A DNA stretch of 6,123 nt. It comes from Patescibacteria group bacterium. Lineage in GTDB: Bacteria > Patescibacteriota > Minisyncoccia > Phycocordibacterales > UBA12079. The DNA lies in NCBI GenBank assembly GCA_018894995.1, contig JAHIOZ010000089.1, forward strand, positions 1 through 6,123, written 5' to 3'. Below are positions 1 through 4,660 of the stretch, piece after piece. Positions within the stretch are counted from its first letter, which is position 1. Every line of letters starts with the position of its first letter. The position numbers and the translations under genes are program-made. Below the pieces are notes generated by a model. The model was not told the DNA's origin. It saw nothing but the letters and a program-made list of their open reading frames with translations, and ran no database searches.

Positions 1-90
1 CTCCCGCGACCGCAGGGAGCGGACGAGGTGCGCATCATTCTGCATCCGGATTGTTTTGGAAAAAAGTTCGGATTTTGTTCAAGAGACACA

Positions 91-140
91 GCAACAACAA
101 TTTTAAAATACCTTGGTCGGTATTTTAAAATTGTTGTTGC
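91..140. repeat. Perfect 22-bp inverted repeat abutting the tRNA-Gln 3' end
   Basis: Bases 91-112 are the exact reverse complement of 119-140, with a 6-nt loop (113-118). The right arm ends on base 140, which is the discriminator (G73) of the minus-strand tRNA, so the hairpin would form directly at the tRNA 3' end. It may act as a transcription stop or a processing block, but no clear U tract follows on the minus strand. It could also be a palindromic repeat inserted at the tRNA end. The pairing is seen directly; the role is inferred. Confidence 0.85.
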
Positions 141-210
141 TGCCAGACTTGGACTCGAACCAAGATACCCGCCTCCAGAGGGCGATGTCCTACCATTAGA
201 CGATCTGGCA
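140..210 (-). tRNA. tRNA-Gln (anticodon CUG)
   Basis: The minus strand folds into a full cloverleaf. A 7-bp acceptor stem (204-210 with 141-147) has the U1-A72 pair typical of glutamine tRNAs. There is a D arm with the GG of the D loop, a 5-bp anticodon stem around loop CTCTGGA (anticodon CTG, reads CAG), a 4-nt variable region, and a 5-bp T stem around TTCGAGT. The discriminator is G (base 140), as in E. coli tRNA-Gln. The bases after it are CAA, so CCA is not encoded and must be added by tRNA nucleotidyltransferase. No strong promoter is seen. A weak TTAAAA-16-TATACC candidate lies on the minus strand about 240-270, separated from the tRNA by the heptamer repeat tract. Confidence 0.95.
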
Positions 211-217
211 ATGACAG

Positions 218-357
218 ATTAGGGTTGTAGGGTGTAGGGTTTAGGGTATAGTGTTTAGTTCAGAATTTTTAATATTTTATGACGGAAATTTCCAAAGGAA
301 ATTTCCATCGTCTATACCCTGTACCCTAAACCCTAATACCTAGCATACATCATACAC
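218..357. repeat. Inverted heptamer tracts flanking a hairpin core
   Basis: On the plus strand 219-258 is a degenerate 7-nt tandem repeat of the form TAGGGTN (about five units). On the minus strand 357-312 reads as six or so related heptamers, including two TTAGGGT units. The two tracts face each other and can pair in part (245-251 with 312-318 and further out). Between them, 284-293 and 297-306 form a 10-bp hairpin with loop AAA, extended by GAC/GTC. There is no coding sequence here. Similar heptamer tracts occur at 4582-4616 and 5366-5395, so this looks like a recurring intergenic element rather than part of the tRNA unit. Confidence 0.7.
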
Positions 358-461
358 ATTATGATAATTCTTATCAACAATTTTGGTTTTTTAATTTTTT
401 ATGATACTCTGAGTATAGAATAGAATTTTAATTCAAAAAATGAGGAGGAAATAAAATAAAC

Positions 462-469
462 GGGGGGGG
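462..469 (+). promoter_or_regulatory. G8 run acting as ribosome binding site
   Basis: Eight consecutive G lie 8 nt before the ATG at 478. A G run can pair with the CCUCC of 16S rRNA, using a G-U pair in the middle. A better-looking GAGGAGG at 442-448 is about 30 nt from the ATG, too far for normal use. The preceding bases (ATAAACGGGGGG) closely match those at 4309-4320 before another small plus-strand frame. A homopolymer of this length can slip and change the spacing. Confidence 0.5.
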
Positions 470-477
470 TAAGAGTT

Positions 478-681
478 ATGGAAAGAACAAGAGTTATTAA
501 GATAGTATTGGGAATAGCAGTTCTGATAATTGGGGCAATAATATTGAGTTCTAAAACCAAAGAAGATCGTGAATTTGGTATTATGGCTACGACTGTCGGT
601 TTTTTGCTTATTGCTTCTGGAATTGATTTTCCCGAAACAAAAAAAATTTTATTTTCTTCACCACAAGAAGAAGACGATTAA
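478..681 (+). CDS. Small two-helix membrane protein, function unknown
   Basis: This 67-aa protein is not a family I recognise. It has a short basic N-terminus (MERTRVIK), a first hydrophobic helix at about residues 8-24, a charged turn (KTKEDRE, 26-32), a second helix at about 34-49 and an acidic tail ending EEDD. The positive-inside rule suggests an N-in hairpin with both ends on the cytoplasmic side, though the charged turn makes this uncertain. It starts at ATG behind a G8 run and is followed 42 nt later by a good terminator (724-750), so it looks like a single-gene unit. No confident promoter is seen upstream. Its size and two-helix shape resemble the 5673-5894 product, but I see no clear sequence similarity. 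Confidence 0.75.
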   Translation: MERTRVIKIVLGIAVLIIGAIILSSKTKEDREFGIMATTVGFLLIASGIDFPETKKILFSSPQEEDD

Positions 682-690
682 TATTCTGAG

Positions 691-714
691 TTACGAAATT
701 AATTTCGCAAAATT
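691..714. repeat. Small palindrome after the 478-681 gene
   Basis: The 14-nt palindrome CGAAATTAATTTCG lies between the stop codon and the terminator. It could add a small stem to the mRNA 3' end. No further role can be supported. Confidence 0.4.
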
Positions 715-723
715 CAGGGTATC

Positions 724-750
724 AAAGGAGCATTTATGCTCCTTTTATTT
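724..750 (+). terminator. Intrinsic terminator of the 67-aa membrane protein gene
   Basis: AAAGGAGCA (724-732) pairs with TGCTCCTTT (737-745) around loop TTTA, followed by a T-rich tract on the plus strand. It sits 42 nt after the stop codon at 681, in the position expected for rho-independent termination. Confidence 0.8.
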
Positions 751-760
751 ATTTGGTTTT

Positions 761-789
761 TTGACAAGTCTCGTATATTAAACTAACAG
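761..789 (+). promoter_or_regulatory. Candidate sigma70-like promoter with no gene behind it
   Basis: A perfect -35 TTGACA (761-766) is followed after 17 nt by TAACAG (784-789). The end of the spacer and the start of the -10 (TATTAAAC-TAAC) resemble the promoter at 5580-5608 (TATTAAC-TACC), which supports it being real. No plus-strand gene follows; transcription would enter the 800-873 hairpin. It could give a very short RNA or be a relic. Confidence 0.4.
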
Positions 790-799
790 GATCGCCACA

Positions 800-873
800 A
801 AAATAAAAAGTCAGGTGTTGCACTCCCACTTCGCTTCGCTCCGCAAGGAGAACGACACCTGACTTTTTATTTT
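800..873. terminator. 19-bp hairpin, probable bidirectional terminator
   Basis: Bases 800-818 are the exact reverse complement of 855-873; the loop is 36 nt and contains CTTCGCTTCGCT. The distal stem is A/T-rich on both strands, so each strand ends the hairpin in a T-rich run. On the minus strand it lies about 110 nt after the pyrG stop and may terminate pyrG. On the plus strand it would stop transcription from the promoter at 761. Confidence 0.65.
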
Positions 874-875
874 CT

Positions 876-963
876 CGCGAAGACGAAAATCTTTCAGATT
901 TTCTTTGACGGATTTTGCGGAGCAAAATTCGTCATTCTAAAAACTTCCGCCGGCGGAAAAAAC
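876..963. repeat. Cluster of three hairpins downstream of pyrG
   Basis: Three separate palindromes lie in a row. Bases 885-892 pair with 896-903 (8 bp). Bases 907-918 pair with 922-933 (12 bp with one G-T). Bases 945-958 form TTCCGCCGGCGGAA. On the minus strand the last one is followed by GTTTTTA and sits about 20 nt after the pyrG stop, so it may be a first terminator. GACG and CGTCATT fragments suggest decay from a dispersed palindromic repeat family. Confidence 0.55.
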
Positions 964-980
964 TGACAACTAAAAATTGT

Positions 981-2645
981 CTATTTCTTGCTCCTCAGCT
1001 TAACTGCTGATTTTATAAATTCAGTAAACAAAGGGTGCGGGTTCATTGGCCTTGCTTGAAATTCAGGATGAAATTGTGTCCCCAAGAAAAATGGATGTTT
1101 TTCAATTGGTAATTCTGCAATTTCCATCAAATCACCTTTGGGAGATTTTCCTGAGAATATCAAACCTTCTTTTTCTAACATATCAACATAATCGTTATTT
1201 ACTTCGTATCGGTGACGATGTCTTTCTTCAATGTTATCTTCACCGTAAGCTTTGCGAGCAATGGTTCCTTTTTTTAAAACAGTTGGGTAAGCCCCAAGCC
1301 TCATACTCCCCCCATAATTCCCCTTTTCAAGATTTTCTTTTTGAGAATCCATTATATTTATCACAACATCTTTAGCTTCCGGATTTATTTCAGCAGTATT
1401 TGCGTCTTTCAAACCAAGCACATTTCTCGCATACTCTATAACAAGCAATTGCATTCCATAACACAGACCAAAATACGGAATTTTATTTTCTCGTACATAT
1501 TGAATCACATTTAATTTGCCTTCAATCCCCCTTTCTCCAAACCCCCCCGGAACAATAATTCCGTCGTATTTTTTTAACTCTTTTGTTTTCGATTTATTTT
1601 CAAATTCATCAGCAGTCAACCAATCAATCACAGGCTTTTTACCCAAATGATAAGCGGAATATTTAATCGCTTCAATAACAGAAATATAAGCATCGGTTAA
1701 AACAAAATCCCCTGTTCTAAAATATTTTCCGACAATTGCGATTTTGACTTCATCTTTTGCCGAATTAATTTTGCCGACAAATTTTTTCCAATCTTTCAAA
1801 TCCAAATCCTTATTTTTTGGTTTCAAATTTAATTTTTTCAAAAGAATATCACTCAATCTGTCTTTTTCAAAATTGATGGGAATGTCATAAACGCTATCAA
1901 CATCGGGAGCGGAAATAATTCCTTCAGGATCAACATTACAAAAAATAGCTATTTTTTCTTTTCTTTTTTTATCAAGAGAAGTTTCACTTCTGGCAATAAT
2001 AACATCAGGCTGAATTCCAGCGGAGTTAAGAAGTCTTGTTGCATGCTGTGTTGGTTTTGTTTTCATTTCTCCAACTTTTGCGGGGTTTGGAAGATAACTT
2101 ACCATTACAAAAGCGATATTTTTAGGATTTTCAATTTTCATCATTCTCGCCGCTTCAAGAAATAAAATGCTTTCGTATTCTCCGACTGTTCCTCCAATTT
2201 CTACAACAGTAATATCAGCATCCGCCGTCTCCGAAGCTCTTTCGATTCTTCTGATTATTTCCAACGGAATGTGAGGAACCACTTGAACACATTTTCCTTT
2301 ATATTTTAAATTTCTTTCATTTTCAATTACTGTTTTGTAAACCAAACCGGTTGTCATATAATTTATTCCCGGCAAAGTTGTATTTAAAAATCTTTCGTAA
2401 TTTCCCATATCTTGATCAGTTTCTCTCCCATCACGCAAAACAAAAACTTCACCGTGTTCTGTCGGATTCATAGTTCCGGCATCAACATTCACATAAGGGT
2501 CAATTTTTAAAGCGGTAACATTAAAACCTTTTCCTTGCATTATTTTACCGATAGATGAAACAGTTATCCCTTTCCCCACTCCTGAAATAACACCACCGAT
2601 TACAAAAATATACTTTCTGTTTTTTTGACCCTTTTTATTTTTCAT
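981..2645 (-). CDS. pyrG: CTP synthase (UTP to CTP, glutamine-dependent)
   Basis: This enzyme makes CTP from UTP, ATP and glutamine in the cytoplasm, the last step of pyrimidine nucleotide synthesis. The N-terminal synthetase domain (about residues 11-280) has the P-loop-like GGVISGVGKG (17-26), HGEVFV (64-69), Asp79 (E. coli Mg ligand Asp72) and EIGGTVGEYES (147-157). The C-terminal class I glutaminase domain has VPGGFGERG, the nucleophile Cys395 in GLCYGMQ (CLG is more usual than CYG), and catalytic His526 and Glu528 in QFHPEF. The length of 554 aa matches the family (545 in E. coli). I chose the ATG at 2645; an in-frame TTG at 2660 would add five residues. Neither has a Shine-Dalgarno. The stop is TAG. 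It stands alone between terminators, with a palindromic element just upstream. Confidence 0.98.
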   Translation of the reverse strand: MKNKKGQKNRKYIFVIGGVISGVGKGITVSSIGKIMQGKGFNVTALKIDPYVNVDAGTMNPTEHGEVFVLRDGRETDQDMGNYERFLNTTLPGINYMTTGLVYKTVIENERNLKYKGKCVQVVPHIPLEIIRRIERASETADADITVVEIGGTVGEYESILFLEAARMMKIENPKNIAFVMVSYLPNPAKVGEMKTKPTQHATRLLNSAGIQPDVIIARSETSLDKKRKEKIAIFCNVDPEGIISAPDVDSVYDIPINFEKDRLSDILLKKLNLKPKNKDLDLKDWKKFVGKINSAKDEVKIAIVGKYFRTGDFVLTDAYISVIEAIKYSAYHLGKKPVIDWLTADEFENKSKTKELKKYDGIIVPGGFGERGIEGKLNVIQYVRENKIPYFGLCYGMQLLVIEYARNVLGLKDANTAEINPEAKDVVINIMDSQKENLEKGNYGGSMRLGAYPTVLKKGTIARKAYGEDNIEERHRHRYEVNNDYVDMLEKEGLIFSGKSPKGDLMEIAELPIEKHPFFLGTQFHPEFQARPMNPHPLFTEFIKSAVKLRSKK

Positions 2646-2664
2646 AATAATATTTTTCAATTAA

Positions 2665-2696
2665 ATAACTTTGAGTCGTTTATGACTCAAAGTTAT
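2665..2696. promoter_or_regulatory. 13-bp perfect hairpin in the pyrG leader
   Basis: Bases 2665-2677 are the exact reverse complement of 2684-2696, with loop GTTTAT. It lies 20 nt before the pyrG ATG and touches the end of the inverted-repeat element at 2695. On the minus strand TATAAC (2697-2692) overlaps the hairpin edge and is the best -10 candidate; GTTCAA stands 17 nt before it as a weak -35. The hairpin could be an operator or a leader stem. There is no U run, so it is not a classical pyrG attenuator. Confidence 0.5.
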
Positions 2697-3013
2697 ACTA
2701 AATCCAATTAACGCTTGAACATAAGTCGCAGAAAATTTTGATTTAGACGAAGTTAAGAAAAATGAAATACTGCCGAGTATTATTGAGTTTTTCTTAACGA
2801 GTATAGTTAGGCCTTTTGTAAAACTCTTTCCTGTCAATAATTTTTAAAATTTAGTGTAAACACATTTTTCTCTAAAAACCTTATAGGAATAAACTTTTTT
2901 TTCGAAAAAAATGTTTCCATCTAAATTTTTAAAATTCTAACAGGAGAAGTTTTACAAGAGGTCTAATCAAAATTTTCAAGACTTGGTGTTTAATGGTTAG
3001 TTAGATTTGGTAT
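2695..3013. mobile_element. MITE-like nested inverted-repeat element, copy 1
   Basis: The ends form imperfect terminal inverted repeats of about 52 nt (2695-2747 and 2962-3013, roughly three quarters identical by eye); both begin ATACYAAATC when read inward. Inside are a hairpin (2752-2762 with 2788-2798, capped by AATACT-GCCG-AGTATT at 2766-2781) and a separate long imperfect palindrome (2809-2853 with 2922-2965). It has no open reading frame, so any movement would need a transposase supplied elsewhere. A second copy starts at 6033 in the opposite orientation, which proves it is a repeated unit. A target duplication cannot be resolved; TA next to both ends hints at an IS630/Tc1-type relative, but that is only a guess. 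Confidence 0.75.
2809..2965. repeat. Inner long palindrome inside copy 1
   Basis: The arms 2809-2853 and 2922-2965 pair over about 44 positions with few mismatches, enclosing a further stem near 2890-2917 that includes seven T, CG and seven A (2896-2911). This block is missing from the other copy at 6033, where the flanking sequences are joined almost directly. It is therefore either a second element inserted into the first, or a part lost from the other copy. Confidence 0.65.
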
Positions 3014-3029
3014 CACTGTTAATATTTTT

Positions 3030-3057
3030 AAAAAGACCCCTAAAATGGGGTCTTTTT
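3030..3057 (-). terminator. Intrinsic terminator of ftsX
   Basis: An 11-bp stem (3030-3040 with 3047-3057) has loop TAAAAT and a GACCCC/GGGGTC core with a T run on the minus strand. It sits 8 nt after the ftsX stop codon. The A run on the other side means it could also work on the plus strand. Confidence 0.9.
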
Positions 3058-3064
3058 ATGTTGT

Positions 3065-3985
3065 CTAAACTTTTAAATATTTTCGAACAGCTAGGTAGCT
3101 CGAAACTATTCCCAAAACAATTCCTGACAAAACAATCATAGAAACAATATCAACAAAATTTTCCATATAGTAGTCAAACATATTCATTCCAAATATTTTT
3201 TCTGAAAAATCTCCCAAATAAAAAGTTAATGGAAAAAAAGCAACCAAAGTTATCAAAGAAGAAATTAATCCGTAAATCATACCACCAACGACAAAAGGAC
3301 CACGAACATATTTACTGCTGGCTCCAACCAATCTCATAACAGAAATCTCTTCTCTTGAAATATAAATAACCAAACGAATAGTATTGAAAGTTATAACTAT
3401 AGACATAATCACCAAAATCAAAGTCAGAGCAAATCCTATTTTTTCAACAGCTTTTATTATTTTTGTTAGCCTGTCAATAACAATTTTATTTTGATAATAA
3501 TTTATTTTATCTATTATTGGAGTTCCTTCAATCGAAAGAGTACTTTTGCTGTCTAAAAATTCAGCGATGTTTTCATACTGGTTGGTTTCTTTCGCCTGAA
3601 TATTCAAAACCGCTCCCAACGGATTACCTTCCAATTCTTCAAGAGTTTGCAAAATAACCTGATCCCCTTCGTGTTTTTTCTTGAAATTTTCCAACGAATC
3701 TTCTCTGGAAACATATTCAACAGAACCGACTTCCGGCATTTTTTCCAAAGAATCTTTCAAAGCTAAAATTTCTTCTTCAGGAGCGGTTGTTGTAAAAAAA
3801 ACATTCACATCAACTTTATTTTTTATTTGCAACAAAACAGAATCCAAAGCGGCATTGCTAAAAATCAAAGCACCAAAAACAAGGAGTGTAATAGACACCG
3901 CTAAAATCGCTGACAAAGAAACTCCTCGACTTCTCCAAAAACTCGCGATAGCTGACTTTATTATTCTTTTTGAGTTGATTAACAT
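3065..3985 (-). CDS. ftsX: Cell division protein FtsX (membrane subunit of FtsEX)
   Basis: FtsX is the membrane half of the FtsEX ABC complex, which couples FtsE ATP hydrolysis to activation of peptidoglycan hydrolases at the division site. The layout is typical: a short cytoplasmic N-terminus (ending SFWRSRG), helix 1 at about 22-46, an extracellular domain at about 47-183, and helices at about 184-206, 230-252 and 276-298. The conserved family motif appears as SREEISVMRLVGAS (210-223), the stretch that contacts FtsE. The length of 306 aa is normal. It starts at ATG with no Shine-Dalgarno. It is not linked to ftsE: it has its own promoter (4190-4217), a structured leader of about 200 nt and its own terminator. 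The stop is TAG. Confidence 0.96.
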   Translation of the reverse strand: MLINSKRIIKSAIASFWRSRGVSLSAILAVSITLLVFGALIFSNAALDSVLLQIKNKVDVNVFFTTTAPEEEILALKDSLEKMPEVGSVEYVSREDSLENFKKKHEGDQVILQTLEELEGNPLGAVLNIQAKETNQYENIAEFLDSKSTLSIEGTPIIDKINYYQNKIVIDRLTKIIKAVEKIGFALTLILVIMSIVITFNTIRLVIYISREEISVMRLVGASSKYVRGPFVVGGMIYGLISSLITLVAFFPLTFYLGDFSEKIFGMNMFDYYMENFVDIVSMIVLSGIVLGIVSSYLAVRKYLKV

Positions 3986-4024
3986 AATATTTTACTTATG
4001 AGCGAAGCGAATTAGAAAAATATT

Positions 4025-4134
4025 ACCCCGTGAAATTAGTTTTACTCTGTAAAACTAATTTTTTATTTAGTGTGAATTTTTTAAAAACTGGTTTTTAAAA
4101 AATTCACACTAAATAAAAAATATTTCACTGGGGT
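4025..4134 (-). promoter_or_regulatory. Structured ftsX leader: three-way junction with a 30-bp perfect arm
   Basis: An outer stem (ACCCCGTGAAAT at 4025-4036 with ATTTCACTGGGGT at 4122-4134, one bulge) encloses two hairpins. One is 13 bp and perfect (4033-4045 with 4049-4061, loop TCT), and it competes with the outer stem for three bases. The other is perfect over 30 nt (4059-4088 with 4091-4120, tip CTGG). It lies between the ftsX promoter and the ATG, so the ftsX mRNA would carry it. It could be an mRNA stability or control element, or an inserted palindromic repeat. Confidence 0.75.
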
Positions 4135-4189
4135 CTTCCTTTATATATTCTCAATCTCTTTCTCCCCTATTTTATAAACTTACCTCTCC

Positions 4190-4217
4190 ATTATACGTTA
4201 CTCTCAAATTTTTTCAA
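4190..4217 (-). promoter_or_regulatory. ftsX promoter (P1)
   Basis: On the minus strand TTGAAA (4217-4212), a 16-nt spacer and a perfect TATAAT (4195-4190) give a sigma70-like promoter about 205 nt before ftsX. The 53-nt block 4171-4223 matches the ftsE promoter block 5520-5572 at 44 positions by eye, including the early transcribed bases (TAAGTTTATAAA). Confidence 0.8.
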
Positions 4218-4230
4218 TTTTTTAAGTGTC

Positions 4231-4259
4231 TTGACTTGTGCTGTTTATTATAGTAGTAT
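4231..4259 (+). promoter_or_regulatory. Divergent plus-strand promoter (P3)
   Basis: TTGACT (4231-4236) is followed after 17 nt by TAGTAT (4254-4259). It stands back to back with P1; the two -35 boxes are 13 nt apart. It would drive a transcript of about 285 nt ending at the terminator at 4498-4550. Confidence 0.6.
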
Positions 4260-4327
4260 TAAAATCAGAAAAAAGAATTTTCATACTTTTTTATTCTTTT
4301 GTAAAAAATTAAACGGGGGGAGAAGAT

Positions 4328-4489
4328 ATTTCAAAATTAGGAGTAATCATACATTGTTTTCTTATCGGTGCTTCAGTTTTTTTATCATTAGAAAACTTCT
4401 TCGTATGAGGTAATCCAACACAAGGAGCAATGTCAGGGGGTCTCGCAGTTGGTGTAGCGATGTATACATTCATTGCACACAGTAAAAAA
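4328..4489 (+). pseudogene. Candidate small membrane ORF interrupted by an in-frame TGA
   Basis: The frame containing codons from 4328 reads as two protein-like halves. ISKLGVIIHCFLIGASVF and a following SLENFFV (hydrophobic) precede TGA at 4406-4408; GNPTQGAMSGGLAVGVAMYT and FIAHSKKW follow in the same frame. Read through, it looks like a two-helix protein. There is no ATG, GTG or TTG in the first half. An ATT at 4328 stands 5 nt after a GGGGGGAG run, in a context like the 478 gene. The frame does not stop before the terminator; it runs on to TAA at 4631. It may be a decayed gene, a non-standard start with readthrough, or a non-coding RNA whose frame is accidental. The end given is where the protein-like character fades. 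I do not recognise a family. Confidence 0.3.
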
Positions 4490-4497
4490 TGGTGCCC

Positions 4498-4550
4498 GTC
4501 GCTCAATGCAAAAAGTCTCTCGACTTACGCATTGAGCGACTTTTTGTTTT
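4498..4550 (+). terminator. Intrinsic terminator of the P3 unit
   Basis: A perfect 12-bp stem (4498-4509 with 4529-4540) carries a smaller inner stem (AAGTC with GACTT) and is followed by TTTTTGTTTT on the plus strand. It is the strongest evidence that something is transcribed on the plus strand here. Confidence 0.85.
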
Positions 4551-4581
4551 TATTTGTTTGTTTTTTTAAATTTGTGATTTG

Positions 4582-4616
4582 TTTAGAGTTTAGATTTTAT
4601 GATTTAGAATTTGAAG
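4582..4616 (+). repeat. Degenerate heptamer tandem repeat (TTTAGAN)
   Basis: Five consecutive 7-nt units read TTTAGAG, TTTAGAT, TTTATGA, TTTAGAA, TTTGAAG. The strict 7-nt phase despite base changes marks an old tandem repeat. Related tracts lie at 219-258, 312-357 and 5366-5395. Confidence 0.65.
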
Positions 4617-4631
4617 GAAAATTTTTATTAT

Positions 4632-4660
4632 AAAAAACAGAAATTGAGTTTCTGTTTTTA
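4632..4660 (-). terminator. Intrinsic terminator at the end of ftsE
   Basis: An 11-bp stem (4633-4643 with 4649-4659, loop TTGAG) ends in a T run on the minus strand and overlaps the ftsE TAA stop codon. It should end the ftsE message about 670 nt before ftsX. Confidence 0.8.

Larger units (their letters stand above)
4266..4550 (+). ncRNA. Short plus-strand transcription unit of unknown product
   Basis: The P3 promoter and a strong terminator define a transcript of about 285 nt between ftsE and ftsX. It contains a G6 run (4315-4320), AGGAG (4339-4343) and AAGGAG (4421-4426), but no convincing complete gene. I looked for the hallmarks of SRP RNA, RNase P RNA and tmRNA and did not see them. 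It may be a small regulatory RNA or the message of the interrupted frame described at 4328. Confidence 0.35.

Noticed and set aside
1..60. GC-rich window edge with CTCCC/GGGAG pairing
   Set aside because: It may be the end of a repeat or a small hairpin, but too little is visible to assign it.
28..222. 64-aa plus-strand open frame
   Set aside because: It runs across the hairpin and antisense to the tRNA; its ARLGLEPRYPPPEGDVL segment is the familiar false translation of a tRNA complement.
219..258. Telomere-like TTTAGGG repeats
   Set aside because: They are degenerate, internal and inverted, and flanked by ordinary genes; this is not a chromosome end.
1046..1375. 109-aa plus-strand open frame
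   Set aside because: It is antisense to the conserved glutaminase domain of pyrG.
2660..2700. pyrG attenuator of the Gram-positive G-addition type
   Set aside because: There is no initial GGGC transcript start and no U-tailed hairpin before the ATG.
3681..4001. 106-aa plus-strand open frame
   Set aside because: It is antisense to ftsX, with no start signal.
4401..4410. Alternative genetic code (TGA as Gly or Trp)
   Set aside because: pyrG, ftsX and ftsE have no in-frame TGA across more than 1000 codons and use GGN and TGG normally.
4309..4506. 65-aa minus-strand open frame
   Set aside because: It is antisense to the P3 transcript, has no ribosome binding site and shows no membrane or domain pattern.
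4430..4633. 67-aa plus-strand frame starting MSGG
   Set aside because: AAGGAG is only about 2-3 nt from the ATG and the frame runs through the terminator; the N-terminal part is treated as the second half of the interrupted frame instead.
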